Of a DNA stretch of 19,081 nucleotides, positions 14,666-19,081 are shown piece after piece; positions within the stretch are counted from its first letter, which is position 1; each line of letters starts with the position of its first letter. The position numbers and the translations under genes were made by a program. The notes under the pieces were generated by a model. That model saw only the letters and a program-made list of their open reading frames with translations. It did no database searches and was not told the origin of the DNA. Origin of the DNA: Solirubrobacteraceae bacterium (GTDB lineage Bacteria > Actinomycetota > Thermoleophilia > Solirubrobacterales > Solirubrobacteraceae); the NCBI GenBank assembly GCA_030151725.1, contig JASLDD010000285.1, positions 1 through 19,081 on the forward strand, written 5' to 3'.

Positions 14666-15289
14666 TCAGAGCGCCGCCTCGAACAGCTCGACGAGCCGCG
14701 CGCGGCTGTAGCTCCACTGCTTGCTGTTGCGTCCGTCGTCGCCCGGGTGCAGCGTGTCGAGCAGCGCGAGCCCCCGGATCGTCGATATGGCAAGCTCGAT
14801 CAGGCGATCGAAGTCGGGCTGCTCGGCCACTGCCGGGAACAGTCTTTTGGTGATCGCAAGCGTCTGTCTGTCCAGTCGTCGCTCGACCGGCACGAGGCGC
14901 TTGCGCAGGTCGGGGTCCGTGCGCGCGTGCGACCACAGGTCGAGCGCCGCTTGGAACAGCGGGTTGGCGTAGCTCGCCCACAGCAGGTCGAGGCCCTGCA
15001 CCAGACGCTCTCGTCCCTCGGGCAGATCCTCCGCCGCGGCCAGCAGCTCCGCGCCGCGGCGTTCCGCCAGGCGTTCCATCGCCGCCGCCACCAGCGCGTG
15101 GCGCGTCTGGAAGTGGTGCAGGTGCGCGCCGCGGGAGACGCCGGCTCGTTCTGCCACCCGGCTCGTCGTCGTGTTCGCATAGCCGTCCTTGACGAGGCAC
15201 GCGATCGTCGCGTCCAGCAGCGCGTCGCGCGTGGCCGCGCTGCGCTCTGCTTGGCTTCGGCGTTCTGAGGGCTTGGCGGTCACGGGCAT
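14666..15289 (-). CDS. TetR/AcrR-family transcriptional regulator
   Basis: This is a 207-residue protein with the normal TetR layout. Residues about 17-65 are the DNA-binding domain, with the helix-turn-helix in TTTSRVAERAGVSRGAHLHH and the usual F-x-x-R/K-x-x-L-V helix after it. The rest is an all-helical ligand-binding and dimer domain with family-variable sequence. It is divergent from fadA-fadB with 118 nt between starts, where a palindrome lies (15312-15327). Family precedent for this arrangement is a repressor of beta-oxidation genes released by an acyl-CoA, and repression of its own gene. The ligand is inferred from gene context alone. No Shine-Dalgarno is clear before ATG 15289. Confidence 0.88.
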   Translation of the reverse strand: MPVTAKPSERRSQAERSAATRDALLDATIACLVKDGYANTTTSRVAERAGVSRGAHLHHFQTRHALVAAAMERLAERRGAELLAAAEDLPEGRERLVQGLDLLWASYANPLFQAALDLWSHARTDPDLRKRLVPVERRLDRQTLAITKRLFPAVAEQPDFDRLIELAISTIRGLALLDTLHPGDDGRNSKQWSYSRARLVELFEAAL

Positions 15290-15311
15290 GGAGTGATCTT
15301 AGACATATTTG

Positions 15312-15327
15312 CGTTCATGCACGAACG
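15312..15327. promoter_or_regulatory. Probable TetR operator between the regulator and fadA
   Basis: CGTTCATGCACGAACG is a near-perfect palindrome (one mismatched pair near its centre) 23 nt from the regulator start and 80 nt from fadA. Its size and place fit a TetR dimer site that could block both divergent promoters. No clean -35/-10 pair was found. Confidence 0.55.
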
Positions 15328-15393
15328 TTTGTGTGGTAGCGTTTCGCCGAGTTCCATCCGGACCCGCGCGCCCAGCCTGAGGTTCGACTACAC

Positions 15394-15400
15394 AGGAGGT
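15394..15400 (+). promoter_or_regulatory. Shine-Dalgarno of fadA
   Basis: AGGAGGT, 7 nt before ATG 15408, is the strongest ribosome site in the window and fits a highly translated metabolic gene. Confidence 0.85.
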
Positions 15401-15407
15401 CTCACCG

Positions 15408-16625
15408 ATGGCAGCGACCGACGCACTGGTCTTCGATGCAATTCGCACCCCGCGCGGGAAGGGCAAGTTCAACGGCTCCCTGCACGGCACCAAGCCGGTC
15501 GACCTGGTGGTCGGCCTGATGCACGAGACGCTCGTGCGCAACGAGAAACTGGATCCGTCGCGGATCGACGACGTGGTGCTCGGCTGCGTCTCGCCGGTCG
15601 GCGACCAGGGAATGGACATCGCAAAGACAGCCGCCATCAAGGCCGGCCTACCCGACACGGTCGCCGGAGTGCAGGTCAACCGCTTCTGCGCCTCGGGCCT
15701 CGAGGCCGTCAACATCGCCGCCCAGAAGGTCGCCTCCGGCTGGGAGGACCTCGTCTTCGCCGGCGGCGTCGAGTCGATGTCGCGCGTGCCGATGGGCTCC
15801 GACGGCGGCGCCTGGGCGATGGACCCCGAGACCAACTACGACACCTCCTTCGTGCCCCAGGGCATCAGCGCGGACCTGATCGCGACGATCGAGGAGTTCA
15901 GCCGCGAGGACGTCGACGCATACGCCGCCCGCTCGCAGGAGCGCGCCTGGAGCGCCCAGCAGGAGGGTCGCTTCGGCAACACGGTGATCCCCGTCAAGGA
16001 CATCAACGAGAACGTGGTGCTCGACCACGACGAGTTCATCCGTCCTGGCACCACCGTCGACACGCTCGGCGGCCTCAAGCCCTCATTTGCCGCCGTGGGT
16101 GAGATGGGTGGCTTCGACGCGGTCGCCCTGCAGAAGTACCACTGGGTCGAGAAGATCGAGCACGTCCACACGCCCGGTAACTCCTCGGGGATCGTCGACG
16201 GCGCCTCGCTGCTGACGATCGGCAACGAGAAGACAGGCGACGAGCTGGGCATGAAGCCGAAGGCGCGCATCCTCGCGACGGCCCTCTCGGGTGCAGACCC
16301 CACGATCATGCTCACGGGCCCCGCGCCGGCCAGCAAGAAGGCGCTGGCCAAGGCCGGCCTGAGCGTCGAGGACCTCGACCTGGTCGAGATCAACGAGGCG
16401 TTTGCAGCGGTCGTGCTGCGCTTCGTGCGCGACATGGGTCTGGACATGGAGAAAGTCAACGTCAACGGCGGCGCCATCGCTATGGGTCACCCGCTGGGAG
16501 CGACCGGGGGCATGATCCTCGGCACGCTGATCGAGGAGCTGCACCGCACCGGCGGCCGCTACGGCCTGGCCACGCTGTGCGTCGGCGGCGGCATGGGAAT
16601 TGCGACCGTCGTGGAGGCGATCTAG
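15408..16625 (+). CDS. fadA: Acetyl-CoA acyltransferase (3-ketoacyl-CoA thiolase)
   Basis: This is a 405-residue thiolase, normal family length. It cleaves 3-ketoacyl-CoA with CoA to acetyl-CoA and a shortened acyl-CoA, the last step of beta-oxidation. The nucleophile is C94 in VNRFCASGLEA. The remaining catalytic elements are the NEAF motif (in EINEAFAAV), H361 in GGAIAMGHPLGATGG and C391 in LCVGGGMG. All are intact. The strong ribosome site fixes the start. The stop codon is followed with no spacer by the fadB start, so both subunits are made together. Length and order match mycobacterial FadA-FadB, which form an alpha2-beta2 trifunctional complex in the cytoplasm. Expression is probably controlled by the divergent TetR protein. 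The call is safe. Confidence 0.95.
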   Translation: MAATDALVFDAIRTPRGKGKFNGSLHGTKPVDLVVGLMHETLVRNEKLDPSRIDDVVLGCVSPVGDQGMDIAKTAAIKAGLPDTVAGVQVNRFCASGLEAVNIAAQKVASGWEDLVFAGGVESMSRVPMGSDGGAWAMDPETNYDTSFVPQGISADLIATIEEFSREDVDAYAARSQERAWSAQQEGRFGNTVIPVKDINENVVLDHDEFIRPGTTVDTLGGLKPSFAAVGEMGGFDAVALQKYHWVEKIEHVHTPGNSSGIVDGASLLTIGNEKTGDELGMKPKARILATALSGADPTIMLTGPAPASKKALAKAGLSVEDLDLVEINEAFAAVVLRFVRDMGLDMEKVNVNGGAIAMGHPLGATGGMILGTLIEELHRTGGRYGLATLCVGGGMGIATVVEAI

Positions 16626-18842
16626 ATGGCTGAGAGCACGACAATTCGCTGGGAGAAGGACACCGACGGCATCGTCCTCTTGACCCTCGACGACCCCAAC
16701 CAGTCGGCCAACACCATGAATCGCGCCTACGCCGAATCGATGGCCGCGACGGTCGATCGCCTGGAGGCCGAGAAGGACGAGATCACGGGCGTTGTCATCA
16801 CCTCCGCCAAGAAGACCTTCTTCGCGGGCGGCGATCTCAACGACCTGAAGACCGCCACCAAGGACGACGCGCCACAGCTCGCCGAGATGGTGCGCGCGGG
16901 CAAGGCTCAGTTGCGTCGTCTGGAGACGCTCGGCGTGCCGGTCTGCGCGGCGATCAACGGCGCGGCGCTCGGCGGGGGCCTTGAGATCTGCCTGGCAACC
17001 CACCACCGCATCGCTGTCGATGCGCCCAGCGTGCAGCTCGGCTTCCCCGAGGTCCAGCTGGGGCTGCTCCCCGGCGCGGGCGGTGTCGTGCGCAGCGTGC
17101 GCATGCTCGGGATCGTGGACGCGCTGATGAAGCTGTTGATGCAGGGCCAGCGCCTGCGCCCCGACAAGGCGCTCGAGACGGGCATCCTCGACGAGCTCGT
17201 GGCGAGCCGGGACGAGCTCGTCCCGGCGGCCAAGGCGTGGGTCAAAGAGCGCGCCGCTCAGGAGGAGCCGGCCGGCCAGCCGTGGGATGCGAAGGGCTAC
17301 AAGATCCCCGGCGGCGTGCCCTCCAACCCCAAGCTCGCCCAGAACCTGCCCGCCTTCCCGGCCAACCTGCGCAAGCAGCTGAAGGGCGCCAACTACCCCG
17401 CGCCGCACCACATCATGGCCGCAGCCGTCGAGGGCGCTCAGGTCGACTTCGACACGGCGATTGAGATCGAGGGGCGCTACTTCGTCGACCTGCTCACGGG
17501 GCAGGTCTCCAAGAACATGATCCAGGCGTTCTTCTTCGACCTGCAGCAGGTCAACGGCGAGCGCAACCGACCCGAGGGGCTCGAGCCGTTCAAGGCCACC
17601 AAGGTGGTCGTGCTTGGCGCGGGCATGATGGGCGCTGCGATCTCCTACGTTTGCGCCAAAGCGGGTATCGACGTGGTGCTCAAGGACGTCTCGCTGGAGG
17701 CGGCCGAAAAGGGCAAGGCCTACTCGCAGGGGCTGCTCGAGAAGGCGATCTCGCGGGGGCGTTCCACGCAGGAGAAGGCCGACGCGCTGCTCGCCCGGAT
17801 CACCCCCACCGACGACCCCGCCGCTGCGGCGGGCGCCGACCTCGTGATCGAGGCCGTCTTCGAGGACCCGGCCGTCAAGGCACAGGTCTTCGCCGAGATC
17901 GAGCCGCACTTTAAATCGAATCCCCACCCACCGCTGCTCGGCTCCAACACGTCGACGCTGCCCATCACGGATCTCGCCGAGGGCGTCACGCGGCCCGAGG
18001 AATTCATCGGGCTTCACTTCTTCAGCCCGGTGGACAAGATGCCGCTACTGGAGATCATCAAGGGCGAGAAGACCAACGAGGAGACGCTCTACAGAGCGCT
18101 CGACGTGGCCAAGCAGATCAAGAAGACGCCGATCGTCGTCAACGACAGCCGCGGCTTCTTCACCAGCCGTGTGATCGGCACCTTCATCAACGAGGGCGTG
18201 GCGATGCTGCTGGAGGGCGTGCCCGCGGCCTCGATCGAGCAGGCTTCAAACCAGGCGGGCTACCCGGCTCCGGTGCTGCAGCTGAGCGACGAGCTCAACC
18301 TCAACCTCGCCAGGAAAATCCGCGACGCCACCAAAGCGGCGGTCGAGGCCGAAGGCGGGGAGTTCGAGGATCGTCCGGCCTTCGAAGTCGTCGACAGGAT
18401 GCTCGAGGCGGGTCGCGGCGGCAGGCTCGCGGGCGCTGGCTACTACGACTACGAGGACGGCAAGCGAGTCGGTCTGTGGAAGGGCCTCAAAGAGATGTTC
18501 CCCGAAACCGACGATCCCGCCTCGATCTCGCTCAAGGATCTCGAGGAGCGGATGCTGTTCGTTGAGTCGATCGAGACGGTCAAGTGTCTCGACGAGGGCG
18601 TCATCGAGTCTGTCGCCGACGCCAACATCGGCTCCATCCTCGGCATCGGCTTCCCCGGGTGGACGGGTGGCGTGCTGCAGTACATCAACGGGTACGACGG
18701 CGGTGTCGCTGGCTTCGTCGCCCGTGCGCGCGAGCTGGCCGAGGATTACGGCCAGCGCTTCGAGCCGCCCGCGTCGTTGGTCGAGAAGGCCGAGAGCGGC
18801 GAGAGCTACAGCGACGAGCAGCTGGCCGTCGCCGGCGCCTGA
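16626..18842 (+). CDS. fadB: Fatty acid oxidation multifunctional enzyme: enoyl-CoA hydratase and 3-hydroxyacyl-CoA dehydrogenase
   Basis: The 738-residue alpha subunit has an N-terminal crotonase domain (about 1-190): oxyanion residues in FFAGGDLNDL, and catalytic E120 in GGGLE and E142 in GFPEVQLGLLPGAGG. A linker follows. The NAD-binding domain begins with VVVLGAGMMGAAIS (GxGxxG at 331-336) and includes SNTSTLPI. The 3-hydroxyacyl-CoA dehydrogenase site has H464 in IGLHFFSP and E476 in LLEII. NDSRGFFTSRV (507-517) leads into the helical C-terminal dimer domains. It hydrates trans-2-enoyl-CoA and oxidises the L-3-hydroxyacyl-CoA with NAD+, feeding the thiolase encoded directly upstream. It has no Shine-Dalgarno of its own beyond the thiolase end, so translation is probably coupled. 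Nothing is truncated. The size is close to mycobacterial FadB. Confidence 0.95.
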   Translation: MAESTTIRWEKDTDGIVLLTLDDPNQSANTMNRAYAESMAATVDRLEAEKDEITGVVITSAKKTFFAGGDLNDLKTATKDDAPQLAEMVRAGKAQLRRLETLGVPVCAAINGAALGGGLEICLATHHRIAVDAPSVQLGFPEVQLGLLPGAGGVVRSVRMLGIVDALMKLLMQGQRLRPDKALETGILDELVASRDELVPAAKAWVKERAAQEEPAGQPWDAKGYKIPGGVPSNPKLAQNLPAFPANLRKQLKGANYPAPHHIMAAAVEGAQVDFDTAIEIEGRYFVDLLTGQVSKNMIQAFFFDLQQVNGERNRPEGLEPFKATKVVVLGAGMMGAAISYVCAKAGIDVVLKDVSLEAAEKGKAYSQGLLEKAISRGRSTQEKADALLARITPTDDPAAAAGADLVIEAVFEDPAVKAQVFAEIEPHFKSNPHPPLLGSNTSTLPITDLAEGVTRPEEFIGLHFFSPVDKMPLLEIIKGEKTNEETLYRALDVAKQIKKTPIVVNDSRGFFTSRVIGTFINEGVAMLLEGVPAASIEQASNQAGYPAPVLQLSDELNLNLARKIRDATKAAVEAEGGEFEDRPAFEVVDRMLEAGRGGRLAGAGYYDYEDGKRVGLWKGLKEMFPETDDPASISLKDLEERMLFVESIETVKCLDEGVIESVADANIGSILGIGFPGWTGGVLQYINGYDGGVAGFVARARELAEDYGQRFEPPASLVEKAESGESYSDEQLAVAGA

Positions 18843-19081
18843 GCGACCGCAGTGATGCGCGCGCGGCGGGGAAGCTTTCCGTCGCGTCGCGCGAGGCCTG
18901 GCAGACGACCAAAGAGATCAGGAATCGAGAAGCGCAGATCGCCAAGCCACGGTTAGATTGATCTCAGTGTCATCGTCCGGGATGCCGGGCGGTGGCGTCC
19001 GACCGACCGGGTTGGTTCTCGGTTGGCGGCGGGCTGACTCTTAGATTGCCTGTCGGCCAGCTGGCCTGACCAACATGCGTT
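18843..19081. other. Non-coding end of the window
   Basis: Apart from the hairpin after fadB, this stretch has a 12-bp perfect palindrome GGCCAGCTGGCC at 19055-19066 and the octamer TTAGATTG twice (near 18954 and 19041). No coding sequence begins here convincingly. It may hold the promoter of the next gene to the right. Confidence 0.35.
18863..18885 (+). terminator. Probable terminator hairpin of fadA-fadB
   Basis: GCGGC plus GGGAA on the left pair with TTTCC plus GTCGC on the right, with one bulged G (18868) and two G-T wobbles, closing around GC. It starts 21 nt after the fadB stop. No T-run follows. Confidence 0.45.

Noticed and set aside
16083..18017. 644-codon open frame on the minus strand opposite fadA-fadB
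   Set aside because: Antisense of two well-conserved enzymes in high-GC DNA; the composition is low-complexity and there is no ribosome site.

Overview
The window reads as chromosomal DNA of a high-GC actinobacterium. The reasons are dense GC-rich codons, GTG/TTG starts, an adjacent fadA-fadB pair like the mycobacterial trifunctional enzyme, and long antisense shadow ORFs. The secretory lipase and the large 'sequence-repeat' propeller protein recall soil Thermoleophilia (Solirubrobacterales-like). That lineage is an inference, not something the sequence proves. No tRNA, rRNA, CRISPR array, integrase or transposase is visible.

Left part (1-3903), worn defence island. On the minus strand a TIR-domain gene runs off the left edge. 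Beside it lies a frameshifted fragment of a RecQ/DEAD-like helicase. On the plus strand are a two-TM membrane protein with a PD-(D/E)XK nuclease domain and a GmrSD-type (DUF262 + DUF1524/HNH) restriction gene. The GmrSD gene is split by one missing base in a G run at 2760-2764.

Centre (3904-8832), the most interesting unit. A strong nested hairpin (4034-4093) precedes a tight four-gene operon: von Willebrand A protein, PP2C phosphatase, Ser/Thr-like kinase with an Ig-like C-terminal domain, and a DUF4407 membrane/coiled-coil protein. The genes are 9 nt apart or overlap by 11 and 4 nt. The first three match the vWA-PP2C-kinase triads known as TerY-P (E. coli YegL/YegK/YegI). The DUF4407 gene, translationally coupled as fourth member, suggests a membrane-anchored phospho-signalling system, plausibly a conflict or stress system given its neighbours.

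Middle right (8833-14665), secreted proteins and a toxin-antitoxin pair. These are a secretory lipase (minus), a VapBC-type RHH/PIN module (plus), an orphan 3' gene fragment (plus), a 14-repeat secreted propeller protein (minus) and a divergent lipoprotein (plus). Two convergent gene ends carry clean inverted repeats at their stop codons (11469-11501 and 14613-14647) that look like bidirectional terminators.

Right part (14666-19081), fatty acid beta-oxidation. A TetR-family regulator is divergent from fadA-fadB, with a palindrome between them (15312-15327) as the likely operator. A hairpin after fadB probably ends the operon. This block looks like ordinary core metabolism.
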